From NCBI GenBank assembly GCA_007119835.1, contig SKOX01000266.1, forward strand, positions 1-12,840: DNA of 12,840 nt, written 5' to 3'. Every line of letters starts with the position of its first letter. The first letter of the stretch is position 1. The stretch comes from Paracoccaceae bacterium (GTDB lineage Bacteria; Pseudomonadota; Alphaproteobacteria; Rhodobacterales; Rhodobacteraceae). Below, one piece after another: positions 1 through 8,196 of this stretch. The position numbers were made by a program, and so were the translations under genes. Under the pieces are notes generated by a model. That model was not told where the DNA came from. It saw only the letters and a list, made by a program, of their open reading frames with translations, and ran no database searches.

Positions 1-443
1 CGCCCCGGAACCGCCACCCTAACACATCTTTCCTTCGATCTCATGGTCCTGCGGCGGGTCCAGGTGTGGACACCCCGAGAAGGCCGCGCTCGATGGTCGC
101 AGCCGAACCGACCGGCCCCTCCAGCCGGAAGCATTCCCTGGACCGAACGCGGCCGGAAAGGCCGGCGCACCCCGGTCAGCCGCGCGCAGCCATGGCCCCA
201 GCGAGCCGCCCTAGGGCGCGGACATGGGCGGCCTCGTGTGGCGGGCGGCGTCACTGCCTGTTGCCAGCTGGTGCCGGCACCCGCATCTCGATGCGCGCGG
301 CGCCTTCCAGCTCCGCCGCGCCGGTGCTTGATCCCAGGGCAGGGCGAACCGGCACAATCCATCCGCAACAGCTCGTCAGCGCCGCGACCCGAAGGGCACC
401 TCGCGCGTTGATGGGGAACGGAAGAACTGCGAGGACAAAAGAT
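1..443. other. Stretch with no convincing gene, upstream of the winged-helix/Rmf-like gene
   Basis: I see no gene in this stretch. Open frames cross it on both strands, but their translations are Arg/Pro/Ala-rich, lack recognisable domains and are what very GC-rich DNA yields by chance. GGAAC boxes at 7-11 and 415-419 have no CGTT at 16-17 bases. A short hairpin (arms GCGGCC and GGCCG, about 150-165) has no T-run after it. The promoter of the next gene probably lies here, but no candidate is good enough to call. Confidence 0.5.
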
Positions 444-956
444 ATGCCGGATGACGAGCGCCCGCTGCTGAGCGACCCCAGCCTGACCGCCCTCGTGCTC
501 CACGCGGCTGCCGCCGGGCCGGTCGAACTCGATGATCTCGAGCGCCGCCTGAACCAGGCGCTTGCCACCGCACAGCAGCCGCCCGCCGACCGCGGCGAGA
601 TCCGGCCGCGGCTGCAGGCGCTCTGCGCCGATCTTGCCATCGCCGGTCTGATCGAGCCGCGCGGCGGCGGCTACGCGCTGACCGGCGGGGGCCGCCGGGC
701 GGTGGCGGAGCACCCCCAGGGCCTCGACCGCGCCGACCTGATGGCCTGGCCGGCGTATGCCGCCCACGTCCAGAGGCTCGCCGCGCGCACCGGCGCGCCG
801 TCGATCGCGCCGCACGACGGCACGCATCCGTCAGCCTATCTCGAAGGTGTCGCCGCGCGCGTCGCGGGGCTTCCCGCCGCGGACAATCCGCACCCGGTCG
901 ACACGGCCGACCACCTCGCTTGGGAGAACGGGTGGGCCGAGGCTTACGCCGGCTGA
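444..956 (+). CDS. Winged-helix protein with C-terminal Rmf-like (ribosome modulation factor) domain
   Basis: 170 aa, cytoplasmic, with no signal peptide or membrane segment. Residues about 24-110 look like the winged-helix fold found at the N-terminus of Mrr-type restriction proteins: helices around VELDDLERRLNQAL and RPRLQALCADLAIAGLIEP, a wing ending YALTGGGRRAV, then the PQGLDRADLMAWPAY segment that usually closes that domain. Residues about 129-168 follow the Rmf/CrpP pattern: AYLEGVAARVAG, then NPHP, then LAWENGWAEA, which compares with AYxxGxxAxxxG...CPY...WxxGWxEA in E. coli Rmf. Rmf binds 70S ribosomes and promotes dimerisation in stationary phase. Whether this protein binds ribosomes, DNA or both is unknown. 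I chose ATG 444 because GAGG (431-434) lies 9 bases upstream; ATG 411 in the same frame is an alternative. The gene stands alone, convergent with the DUF2934 gene. The domain calls are from pattern memory. Confidence 0.72.
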   Translation: MPDDERPLLSDPSLTALVLHAAAAGPVELDDLERRLNQALATAQQPPADRGEIRPRLQALCADLAIAGLIEPRGGGYALTGGGRRAVAEHPQGLDRADLMAWPAYAAHVQRLAARTGAPSIAPHDGTHPSAYLEGVAARVAGLPAADNPHPVDTADHLAWENGWAEAYAG

Positions 957-1260
957 GCCGGCCGCGGCCGAGCGGGGCGAACGCGGTCGGGCTCCCTGCC
1001 GACAAGGAAGCGGCACGACCCTCATCCCTCACCGTCCACTTGTGGGCATTTGAAAATCCTGTTCAGAAACAGTGATTTGATCGAGACGTGCACCCGCTGC
1101 TAGCGTGGTCGGGAAAGCGCTTGATCCGCGCAGCGGTATCAGACGCGCCGCAGCGCCGGCGCGCGCCGCGACGGTGGCGGATCAGGACCGCGGCGCGCAC
1201 GCGCGACCCTCGGGATTGCGCGGCCCAGGAACAGCGCACGCCGCCGCGCGGGCGCTGCGG
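957..1260. other. Convergent intergenic region
   Basis: 304 bp between two genes that converge. It holds an AT-richer island at about 1041-1085 containing the hairpin listed separately. The rest is GC-rich with no coding pattern that I trust. A TTGATC at 1077-1082 followed after 17 bases by CTAGCG (1100-1105) is a weak promoter-like pair, with no gene downstream on that strand before glgE. Confidence 0.5.
1054..1078. terminator. Candidate bidirectional terminator hairpin
   Basis: The arms AAATCCTGTT (1054-1063) and AACAG-T-GATTT (1068-1078) pair over 10 bp with one bulged T and the four-base loop CAGA. Read on the minus strand, the second arm runs into a short TTTT tract, as expected for the end of the DUF2934 transcript. 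On the + strand the arm ends in TTT. Its place between two converging genes fits a shared terminator, but it lies about 100 and 180 bases from the two stop codons and the T-tracts are short. A protein-binding palindrome is also possible. Confidence 0.4.
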
Positions 1261-1554
1261 TCAGCCGTTCTTGGTGGACTTGCGGGGCTTGGCGGTCGTT
1301 CCGGTGGTGGATTTCGAGGTTGTCGTGGATTTCGCCGTGGTGGAGCGCGGCGCCCGTGCCCGTTTGGGCTTGGGCGCCTCGGCCTCCGGGGTCGCCGCCG
1401 GTGCGTCCTCGGCGGCAGCCGGCGCGCCTTCTTCCGCTGCGACTTCCTGGGCGGCGCGCAGCCAATGCTCGACATCCCGGCCCGCGGGACGCCCCTCCTC
1501 CTCCCAGATGCTGTATGCGCGGTCGCGGATGCGGCGCTCCACGTTCTGATCCAT
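1261..1554 (-). CDS. DUF2934 domain protein with Lys/Thr-rich basic tail
   Basis: 97 aa in three parts. Residues 1-37 (RIRDRAYSIWEEEGRPAG, then HWLRAAQE) match the short DUF2934 helical motif, whose function is unknown to me. Residues 38-60 are an acidic Ala/Glu linker. Residues 61-97 are a Lys/Arg/Ser/Thr tail with repeated STT and TTAK-like units, resembling the basic tails of histone-H1-like bacterial proteins. There is no signal peptide or membrane segment. ATG at 1554 is supported by AAGGAG (1564-1569 on the minus strand), 9 bases upstream. The gene is divergent from glgE, and a near-consensus EcfG-type promoter lies 30 bases before the start, so stress induction together with the glucan cluster is likely. 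Nucleic-acid binding by the tail is only an inference from composition. Confidence 0.85.
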   Translation of the reverse strand: MDQNVERRIRDRAYSIWEEEGRPAGRDVEHWLRAAQEVAAEEGAPAAAEDAPAATPEAEAPKPKRARAPRSTTAKSTTTSKSTTGTTAKPRKSTKNG

Positions 1555-1584
1555 CGGATACGTCTCCTTTTCGTTGGCCGGTGA

Positions 1585-1610
1585 AACTCTTTCCGTCGCG
1601 CGCGGGTTCC
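1585..1610 (-). promoter_or_regulatory. Candidate EcfG-type promoter of the DUF2934 gene
   Basis: On the minus strand GGAAC (1610-1606) is followed by 17 bases and then AGTT (1588-1585). The alphaproteobacterial EcfG consensus is GGAAC-N16/17-CGTT, so only the first base of the -10 box differs. The -10 box ends 30 bases before the ATG at 1554, leaving room for a short leader that holds the AAGGAG ribosome site. Confidence 0.5.
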
Positions 1611-1641
1611 CATCCCCTGCCGGCGCAGGTTAGCCTGTTCC

Positions 1642-1666
1642 GGAACCAATGATCTACGGCCTCGTT
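1642..1666 (+). promoter_or_regulatory. EcfG-type (general stress response) promoter of the glgE operon
   Basis: GGAAC (1642-1646), a 16-base spacer and CGTT (1663-1666) match the consensus recognised by the alphaproteobacterial general-stress sigma factor EcfG (RpoE2). The -10 box lies 35 bases before the glgE ATG, giving a leader of roughly 25-30 nt that contains AGGAGA at 1692-1697. Trehalose metabolism genes are established members of EcfG regulons, so location and target agree. The GGAAC is the right half of a perfect GTTCCGGAAC palindrome (1637-1646). Confidence 0.78.
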
Positions 1667-1701
1667 CAACGGCTACTCGCAGTGAACCGGCAGGAGAACC
1701 G

Positions 1702-4700
1702 ATGCGCGGACAGTGCCTCCGAATCTATCACGTACACCCATCCCTCGCCGGCCCCCTGGAAGGCTGGCCTGCGCTGCTCGACAGTTGCAAGGCGCTGGGT
1801 TTCTCGCAGGTGGCCGTCGCGCCGCCCTTCGCGCCGGGACGGCTCGCGGGCGTCTTCGCGCCGTCCGATCCGGACCAGGCGCATCCCGCGTTCGGCGAGG
1901 CGGGCGATGCGGTCGCGGTGGTGGAGCGGCTCGCCCGGCTCTGCGACGAGCGCGACCTCGACCTCATCGTCGACGTGGTGGTGCACCAGGTCGCGGTGGA
2001 GGCCGCCAACGGCCATGCCGGAAGCTGGGACGACCTGCCCGACCCGCGGCGCGAGCCGTCGAAGGTCGGCGCCTGCACCGTCGATTTCCACAGCGAGGCG
2101 GGGCGTGCGCATCTCGACGCCTGGCGCCGCCGCGTCTCGGCGCTCGCCTCGGCCGGGGCGGCGGGCATCGGGATCTATCAGGCGGACCGGGTGCCGCACG
2201 ACGTGATCTCGGCGCTGGTTGAGGCGGCGGGCGACGCGGCGGTCCTCGCCTACGCGCCCGACGTCTCGCAGGACGATCTGTTCAGCTTCGGCCGGCTTGG
2301 CGTCACGGGCGTCGTAACCGCGCTCGAGGGGCGGGGGGCTGCCCTGCTCAAGGAGCGCGACGCCGGAGCGGGCGTCGCGGTGATCGGCGCGCCGGAGCTA
2401 CCCTTCGGGCGCCGGCTCGCGTCCGCCCACACCGACGGCGGCGCCCGCATGCGCGCGGCGCGGCAGGCGCTCAGGATGTGCGGCGGCCTCGCCGACGGGC
2501 TGCTCGTGCCGATGGGCTTCGAGCACGGCGCGCGGCGTTCGGCCGATCCGCGGATGGGATCGCCCGACGAGATGGCGGCGCTCGCCGAGGCGGGCGACGG
2601 CGTGCTGGTCGAGGATGTCCGGCGGGTCAACGGCTTCCTTGCCGAGGATGCGGGCGGCTATCAGGGGCGGGCGGTCGTCGAGCTGACCGGCCCGGACGAC
2701 GGCATCGTCGCCATGATGCGCGCCGACGCCGCCGACCTCGACGATGCCGAGCGTGCGCGTCTCGTGCTGGCGAACCGCGACCTCGGCTACGGCGTCACCG
2801 TCGACACCAGCGCGATCCTGCGCATGGCGGGCGGCAGTTTCGGCGCCTTCGAGCCGACGATCGGCGACAAGACGGTGGCGACCGGCACCCGCCTTAGCCT
2901 CGAGGCGGGCGAGGTCTGGATCGGCCATGCCGAGCGGGCGCCGGCGATCGCCTACGCGCCACCGTCGGGGACCGAGGCCGCCGTCGCCGCAGCCCTGTCG
3001 CCGCGGCTCGCGATTGAGAAGGTCCAGCCGAGCGTCGAGGGTGGCTTTCCCGTGAAGCGCTGCGTCGGCGACGCCGTCGTCGTCGAGGCCGACATCATCG
3101 CGGACGGCCACGAGGTCCTGCGCGCGGTGGTGCTGTGGCGGACCCGCGACGACGACGCGTGGAGCGAGGTGCCGATGCGGCCGCTCGGCAACGACCGCTG
3201 GACGGCCGAGTTTCCGCTCAACCGGATCGGGCGGCACGAGTATGCGGTCGAGACCTGGATCGGGCCCTTCGCGACCTTCCGCTACGGGCTCGTGAAGAAG
3301 CACGACGCGGACGTGCCGGTCAGGCTCGAGATCGAGGAGGGCCGCCGGCTCGTCGCCCGCTGGGCGGAGAAGGCGCCGAAGCGGAGCCCGATCGCCGGCC
3401 TGCACGACCGGATGGAGAAGGCGGACGAGGCCGAGCGGCTGCGGATCCTGCTCGATCCCGAGACGGATGCCATCATGGCGGAGGCCGACCCGCGCTGGCA
3501 GGCAGTGCGCACCGATCCGGTGCCGGTCGACTCGGAGCGGGTGCGCGCCGAGTTTGCCAGCTGGTACGAGATCTTCCCGCGCTCCCAGTCGAAGGAGCCG
3601 GGCAAGCACGGCACGTTCATCGACGTCATCGACCAGCTGCCGCGCATCCGCGACATGGGCTTCGACGTGCTCTACTTCCCGCCGATCCACCCGATCGGCA
3701 GATCCAATCGCAAGGGCCGGAACAACTCGCTGCAGGCGGGGCCCGACGATCCCGGCTCGCCCTACGCGATCGGCTCGGAGGACGGCGGGCACGACGCGCT
3801 GCACCCCGAGCTCGGCACCTTCGAGGACTTCGAGAAGCTTCGGCAGGCCGCGGCCGGCTACGGCATCGAGCTCGCGATCGACTTCGCGATCCAGTGCTCG
3901 CCGGACCACCCGTGGATCAAGGAGCATCCCGAGTGGTTCGACTGGCGGCCGGACGGCACGATCAAGTACGCCGAGAACCCGCCGAAGAAGTACGAGGACA
4001 TCGTCAACGTCGACTTCTACACCGAGGGCGCGGTGCCATCGCTCTGGATCGCGCTGCGCGACGTGGTGCTGTTCTGGGTCGAGAAGGGCGTCAAGCTCTT
4101 CCGCGTCGACAACCCGCATACCAAGCCCTTCCCGTTCTGGGAGTGGCTGATCGGCGAGGTCCGCGCCCAGCATCCCGACACGGTGTTCCTCTCGGAGGCG
4201 TTCACGCGGCCGAAGGTCATGTACCGCCTGGCGAAGGTCGGCTACTCGCAGTCCTACACCTACTTCACCTGGCGCACCCAGAAGTGGGAGTTCGAGCAGT
4301 ACCTGACCGAGATCACGCAGACCGAGGTCAAGGAGTTCTTCCGGCCGCACTTCTTCGTCAACACGCCCGACATCAACCCGCCCTACCTGCATTCGGGCGA
4401 GCGGTCCTGGCACCTGTGCCGCGCCGCGCTCGCCGCGACGCTGTCGGGGCTTTGGGGCGTCTACAACGGCTTCGAGCTCTGCGAGGGCCGGCCGGTGCCG
4501 GGCAAGGAGGAGTATCTCAATTCCGAGAAGTACGAGATCCGGCACTGGGACTACGACCGGCCGGGCAACATCGTGCCCGAGATCACCCGGCTCAACCGCA
4601 TCCGGAAGGAGAACCCGGCGCTGAAGAGCCACCACGGCGTCACCTTCCTGCCGGCGCACAACGACAACGTGCTCTACTACGTCAAGCAGGCGCCGGGGGG

Positions 4701-4920
4701 GCGGAACACGGTTCTCGTCGCCGTCAATCTCTTGCCGACGAGCGTGCAGGAGGCGGACATCGAGGTGCCGCATCACCTCCTCGGCGTGCCCGACGACGGA
4801 GCGGTCGCGGTGGAGGATCTCATGCACGGCCACCGCTTCAACTGGCACGGGCGGTGGCAACGCATCAGGATCGAACCCGACCACCCCTTCTTCGTCTGGC
4901 GTCTGACACCGGCAGGATAA
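1702..4920 (+). CDS. glgE: Alpha-1,4-glucan:maltose-1-phosphate maltosyltransferase with N-terminal degenerate GH13-like extension
   Basis: 1072 aa; cytoplasmic. It transfers maltosyl units from maltose-1-phosphate to the non-reducing end of alpha-1,4-glucan, releasing phosphate. Residues about 433-1072 are a full-length GlgE: N-terminal beta domain (IEKVQPSVEGGFPVKR, VGDAVVVEADIIADGH), then a GH13_3 barrel with nucleophile D803 (LFRVDNPHTKP), acid/base E832 (FLSEAFTRP) and D890 (FVNTPDINP). The first two spacings match S. coelicolor GlgE D394/E423, and D890 fits D480 within one residue. Residues 1-430 are extra compared with the usual 650-700 aa and read like a second GH13 barrel lacking catalytic residues (RIYHVHPSLAG, GFSQVAVAPPFAPG, LIVDVVVHQV, GIGIYQADR). 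Similar long GlgE proteins occur, as I recall, in Rhizobiales. ATG 1702 has AGGAGA four bases upstream. It is the first gene of the operon, behind an EcfG-type promoter. Confidence 0.95.
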   Translation: MRGQCLRIYHVHPSLAGPLEGWPALLDSCKALGFSQVAVAPPFAPGRLAGVFAPSDPDQAHPAFGEAGDAVAVVERLARLCDERDLDLIVDVVVHQVAVEAANGHAGSWDDLPDPRREPSKVGACTVDFHSEAGRAHLDAWRRRVSALASAGAAGIGIYQADRVPHDVISALVEAAGDAAVLAYAPDVSQDDLFSFGRLGVTGVVTALEGRGAALLKERDAGAGVAVIGAPELPFGRRLASAHTDGGARMRAARQALRMCGGLADGLLVPMGFEHGARRSADPRMGSPDEMAALAEAGDGVLVEDVRRVNGFLAEDAGGYQGRAVVELTGPDDGIVAMMRADAADLDDAERARLVLANRDLGYGVTVDTSAILRMAGGSFGAFEPTIGDKTVATGTRLSLEAGEVWIGHAERAPAIAYAPPSGTEAAVAAALSPRLAIEKVQPSVEGGFPVKRCVGDAVVVEADIIADGHEVLRAVVLWRTRDDDAWSEVPMRPLGNDRWTAEFPLNRIGRHEYAVETWIGPFATFRYGLVKKHDADVPVRLEIEEGRRLVARWAEKAPKRSPIAGLHDRMEKADEAERLRILLDPETDAIMAEADPRWQAVRTDPVPVDSERVRAEFASWYEIFPRSQSKEPGKHGTFIDVIDQLPRIRDMGFDVLYFPPIHPIGRSNRKGRNNSLQAGPDDPGSPYAIGSEDGGHDALHPELGTFEDFEKLRQAAAGYGIELAIDFAIQCSPDHPWIKEHPEWFDWRPDGTIKYAENPPKKYEDIVNVDFYTEGAVPSLWIALRDVVLFWVEKGVKLFRVDNPHTKPFPFWEWLIGEVRAQHPDTVFLSEAFTRPKVMYRLAKVGYSQSYTYFTWRTQKWEFEQYLTEITQTEVKEFFRPHFFVNTPDINPPYLHSGERSWHLCRAALAATLSGLWGVYNGFELCEGRPVPGKEEYLNSEKYEIRHWDYDRPGNIVPEITRLNRIRKENPALKSHHGVTFLPAHNDNVLYYVKQAPGGRNTVLVAVNLLPTSVQEADIEVPHHLLGVPDDGAVAVEDLMHGHRFNWHGRWQRIRIEPDHPFFVWRLTPAG

Positions 4921-4929
4921 AACGACAAT

Positions 4930-7900
4930 ATGACCGACTCACGCCCAATGAACACCGACCCGCTCTGGTACAAGGACGCGGTCATCTACCAGCTTCACAT
5001 CAAGTCGTTCATGGACTCGAACGGCGACGGCATCGGGGACTTCAAGGGCCTGCGCCAGAAGCTCGACTACATCGTCGAGCTCGGCGTCACGGCGATCTGG
5101 CTGCTGCCGTTCTATCCGTCGCCGTTGCGCGACGACGGCTACGACATCGCCGAGTATCGGGACGTGAACCCCGATTACGGCGACATGAACGACGTGCGCC
5201 AGTTCATCAAGGCGGCGCACGAGCGCGGCCTCAAGGTCATCACCGAGCTCGTCATCAACCACACCTCCGACCAGCACCCCTGGTTCCAGCGGGCGCGGAA
5301 GGCGAAGCCGGGATCGGCTGCGCGGAACTTCTACGTCTGGTCGGACACCGACGAGCGCTATGACGGCACGCGGATCATCTTCCTCGACACCGAGACGTCG
5401 AACTGGACCTGGGACGAGGAGGCGCAGGCCTTCTTCTGGCACCGGTTCTATTCGCACCAGCCGGACCTGAACTTCGACAATCCCCGCGTGCTCGAGGCCG
5501 TCCTTAAGGTCATGCGTTTCTGGCTCGACCTCGGCGTCGACGGGCTGAGGCTCGACGCCGTGCCGTATCTCGTCGAGCGGGAGGGGACGAACAACGAGAA
5601 CCTTCCCGAGACCCACGACATCCTGAAGAAGATCCGGGCGGAGATCGACGCGCATTATCCCGACCGCTTCCTGCTGGCCGAGGCCAACCAGTGGCCCGAG
5701 GACACGCAGGAATACTTCGGCGACGCGGACGAGTGCCACATGGCGTTCCACTTCCCGCTGATGCCGCGCATGTACATGGCGATCGCCAAGGAGGACCGCT
5801 TCCCGATCACCGACATCATGCGGCAGACGCCGGAGATCCCGGAGAACTGCCAGTGGGCGATCTTCCTGCGCAACCATGACGAGCTGACCCTCGAGATGGT
5901 GACGAGCAGCGAGCGGGATTACCTCTGGGACTTCTACGCCGCCGACCGGCGCGCCCGGATCAACCTCGGCATCCGCCGGCGGCTGGCGCCGCTGCTGCAG
6001 CGCGACCGGCGGCGGATCGAGCTGATGAACTCGCTGCTGCTGTCGATGCCGGGCACGCCGGTGATCTACTACGGCGACGAGATCGGCATGGGAGACAACA
6101 TCTTCCTCGGCGACCGCGACGGGGTGCGGACGCCGATGCAGTGGTCGCCCGACCGCAACGGCGGGTTCTCGAAGGCCGACCCCGAGCGGCTGATCCTGCC
6201 GGCGATCATGGACCCGCTCTACGGCTTCACCTCGGTCAACGTCGAGTCGAGCGCCCGCGACCCGCATTCGCTGCTGAACTGGATGCGGCGGATGCTGGGC
6301 GTGCGCAGCTCGACGCGCGCCTTCGGGCGGGGGACGCTCAAGTTCCTGCGGCCCGGCAACCGCAAGGTGCTTGCCTACCTGCGCGAGTACATGGGCGAGA
6401 CAATCCTCTGCGTGGTCAACCTCAGCCGGGCGAGCCAGGCGGTCGAGCTCGACCTCTCGACCTACGAGCGGGCCGTGCCGGTCGAGATGCTGGGCGAGGA
6501 ACCGTTCCCCCCCATCGGCGAGTTGCCTTATCTCCTGACGCTGCCGCCCTACGGTTTCTACTGGTTCAAGCTCATGCCCGAGGGCGAGGCGCCGGCCTGG
6601 CACACCGAGATGCCCGAGCAGATGCCGGAATACGTCACGCTGGTCATGCGGCGCGGCCTTGGCGAAGTGGTCGAGGCGCAGAACGCCGCGCTCCTCTCGG
6701 AGGAGGTCCTGCCCGACTACCTGCCGAAGCGCCGCTGGTTCGGGGCGAAGGGCGAGCGGCTGAAGTCCGTGCGGATCGCCTCCGCCGTTCCGCTCTCGAG
6801 CCGCGCTCTCGTTCTGCTGAGCGAGGTCGAAGTCGGGATCGGCGATCGCCTCGAGCGCTACCTGATGCCGCTCGCCATCGCCTGGGAGGACGACAATCCG
6901 CCCGCGATCGCGCGGCAGCTCGCGCTCGCGCGGGTTAGGCGCGGGCCTCGGGTAGGCTTCCTGACCGATGCGGCCACGCTGCCCGAGACCGCCGAGGCGC
7001 TCATCGCGGCGCTGCGGCGCGGCGAAGAGCGGGAGACGGCGGACGGCATCGTGCGCTACCGCGCGACGTCGCGCCTCGCCGAACTGCCCGAAGCGGAGGA
7101 GCCGAGCGTCCGGCTCCTCACCGCGGAGCAGTCGAACACCTCGATCGTCGTCGACGACGCGATGGTCGTGAAGCTGATCCGCCGCCTGCGGGAAGGCGTG
7201 CATCCCGAGGTCGAGATGGCCGACTACCTGACCGAGGCGGGCTATGCCAACACGCCGCCGCTGCTCGGCGAGGTGGTGCGCTACAGCCCCGAGGGTCAGC
7301 CGACCATCCTCGCGACGGTGCTCGGCTTCGTCTTCAATCAGGGCGATGCCTGGGACTGGACGCTGAACTACCTCAACCGGGAGGTCGAGGGCATCGTCCT
7401 GACCGGCGAGAGCGTGGCCGACGAGGAGGATCTCTTCGCGACCTACCGCAACTTCGCGGCGCGCCTCGGCCAGCGGCTGGGCGAGCTCCACGAGGTCCTG
7501 TCGCGGCCGAGCGACCGACCGGAGTTCGATCCTGTGCCGGCGACGGCCGAGGATGCGGCCCGCGTCGCCGAGAGCGTGCGCGGACAGGTGCATGACGCGC
7601 TCGCGATCCTGCGGACTCTCGATGGCGGACCGCCGGAGGCGGCGGGCCTGGTCGCGCGCGCAGAGGGGCTTCTCGGCGCCGTCGGCCGCCTGTCGGAGGC
7701 GCTCGAGGGTTCGCTGCTCACCCGGGTGCACGGCGACTTCCACCTCGGCCAGACTCTCGTGAGCCAGGGCGACGTCTACCTGATCGACTTCGAGGGAGAG
7801 CCGGCGAAGCCGCTGGAGGAGCGGCGGCGGAAGGCGAGCCCGATGCGCGATGTCGCAGGCGCGCTCCGGTCGTTCGACTATGCCGTCGCGACGGCCCTGC

Positions 7901-8196
7901 GCCAGCGCAGCGACGGCGATCCGGAATCGGTCCAGCAGCGGCGGCACGCCCTGCTGACCCGGTTCCGCGTCGAGGCGTCCGACGCCTTCGTCGAGGCCTA
8001 CCGCGGCGTGCTGCGGGAGGCCGAGCGGCCGTGGATCTCGCCTGAGGCGGAGCCGGCGCTTCTCGACCTCTTCCTGCTCGAGAAGGCCGCCTACGAAGTG
8101 GGCTACGACGCGGCGAACCGGCCGGGCTGGCTCGGTACGCCGGTGGCCGGGCTCGCCGCAATTGCCGATCGACTGGTTGAGGGGGGGCAGACATGA
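4930..8196 (+). CDS. treS: Trehalose synthase-maltokinase fusion (TreS-Mak)
   Basis: 1088 aa; cytoplasmic bifunctional enzyme. Residues about 10-550 are trehalose synthase (GH13_16), converting trehalose to maltose: nucleophile D209 ([11 protein letters not shown]), acid/base E251 (LLAEANQWP), D317 ([12 protein letters not shown]), and the [11 protein letters not shown] loop. Residues about 585-1088 are maltokinase (Mak/Pep2), making maltose-1-phosphate with ATP: the N-terminal cap motif [12 protein letters not shown], catalytic D936 in [10 protein letters not shown] and metal-binding D953 in LIDFEGEP. All key residues are present in both halves, so both activities are expected, and its product is the donor for GlgE. 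It starts 9 bp after the glgE stop. AGGA (4914-4917), which abuts the glgE stop, is 12 bases before ATG 4930, a slightly long spacing; the in-frame ATG 4948 is an alternative. The fused form is common in bacteria with the GlgE pathway. Confidence 0.95.
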   Translation: MTDSRPMNTDPLWYKDAVIYQLHIKSFMDSNGDGIGDFKGLRQKLDYIVELGVTAIWLLPFYPSPLRDDGYDIAEYRDVNPDYGDMNDVRQFIKAAHERGLKVITELVINHTSDQHPWFQRARKAKPGSAARNFYVWSDTDERYDGTRIIFLDTETSNWTWDEEAQAFFWHRFYSHQPDLNFDNPRVLEAVLKVMRFWLDLGVDGLRLDAVPYLVEREGTNNENLPETHDILKKIRAEIDAHYPDRFLLAEANQWPEDTQEYFGDADECHMAFHFPLMPRMYMAIAKEDRFPITDIMRQTPEIPENCQWAIFLRNHDELTLEMVTSSERDYLWDFYAADRRARINLGIRRRLAPLLQRDRRRIELMNSLLLSMPGTPVIYYGDEIGMGDNIFLGDRDGVRTPMQWSPDRNGGFSKADPERLILPAIMDPLYGFTSVNVESSARDPHSLLNWMRRMLGVRSSTRAFGRGTLKFLRPGNRKVLAYLREYMGETILCVVNLSRASQAVELDLSTYERAVPVEMLGEEPFPPIGELPYLLTLPPYGFYWFKLMPEGEAPAWHTEMPEQMPEYVTLVMRRGLGEVVEAQNAALLSEEVLPDYLPKRRWFGAKGERLKSVRIASAVPLSSRALVLLSEVEVGIGDRLERYLMPLAIAWEDDNPPAIARQLALARVRRGPRVGFLTDAATLPETAEALIAALRRGEERETADGIVRYRATSRLAELPEAEEPSVRLLTAEQSNTSIVVDDAMVVKLIRRLREGVHPEVEMADYLTEAGYANTPPLLGEVVRYSPEGQPTILATVLGFVFNQGDAWDWTLNYLNREVEGIVLTGESVADEEDLFATYRNFAARLGQRLGELHEVLSRPSDRPEFDPVPATAEDAARVAESVRGQVHDALAILRTLDGGPPEAAGLVARAEGLLGAVGRLSEALEGSLLTRVHGDFHLGQTLVSQGDVYLIDFEGEPAKPLEERRRKASPMRDVAGALRSFDYAVATALRQRSDGDPESVQQRRHALLTRFRVEASDAFVEAYRGVLREAERPWISPEAEPALLDLFLLEKAAYEVGYDAANRPGWLGTPVAGLAAIADRLVEGGQT

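Noticed and set aside
7-31. GGAAC near the left edge as an EcfG promoter
   Set aside because: No CGTT or GTT at 16-18 bases downstream and no gene starts nearby; the GGAAC at 415-419 fails for the same lack of a -10 box.
328-358. TTGATC and CACAAT as a sigma-70 promoter for the winged-helix/Rmf-like gene
   Set aside because: The spacer is 19 bases and the -10 box is poor; GGCAC at 351-355 also fails sigma-54 spacing to the next GC.
66-443. Upstream extension of the winged-helix/Rmf-like frame, which stays open to 66
   Set aside because: The extra residues are Arg/Pro/Ser-rich without homology or fold pattern; ATG 444 has a ribosome site and begins just before the conserved domain.
948-962. 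GCCGGC-TGA-GCCGGC palindrome at the stop codon of the winged-helix/Rmf-like gene as terminator
   Set aside because: 6-bp stem, no T-tract and overlap with the stop codon; likely composition.
1088-1549. 153-codon + strand frame across the DUF2934 gene
   Set aside because: It is antisense to a gene with a recognisable DUF2934 motif and a good ribosome site; its own translation has no features.
2398-4884. 828-codon open frame on the minus strand opposite glgE
   Set aside because: It is the antisense of a GC-rich gene with strong third-position GC; its translation is low-complexity Val/Arg/Leu/His-rich with no domain, while the + strand has full GlgE motifs.
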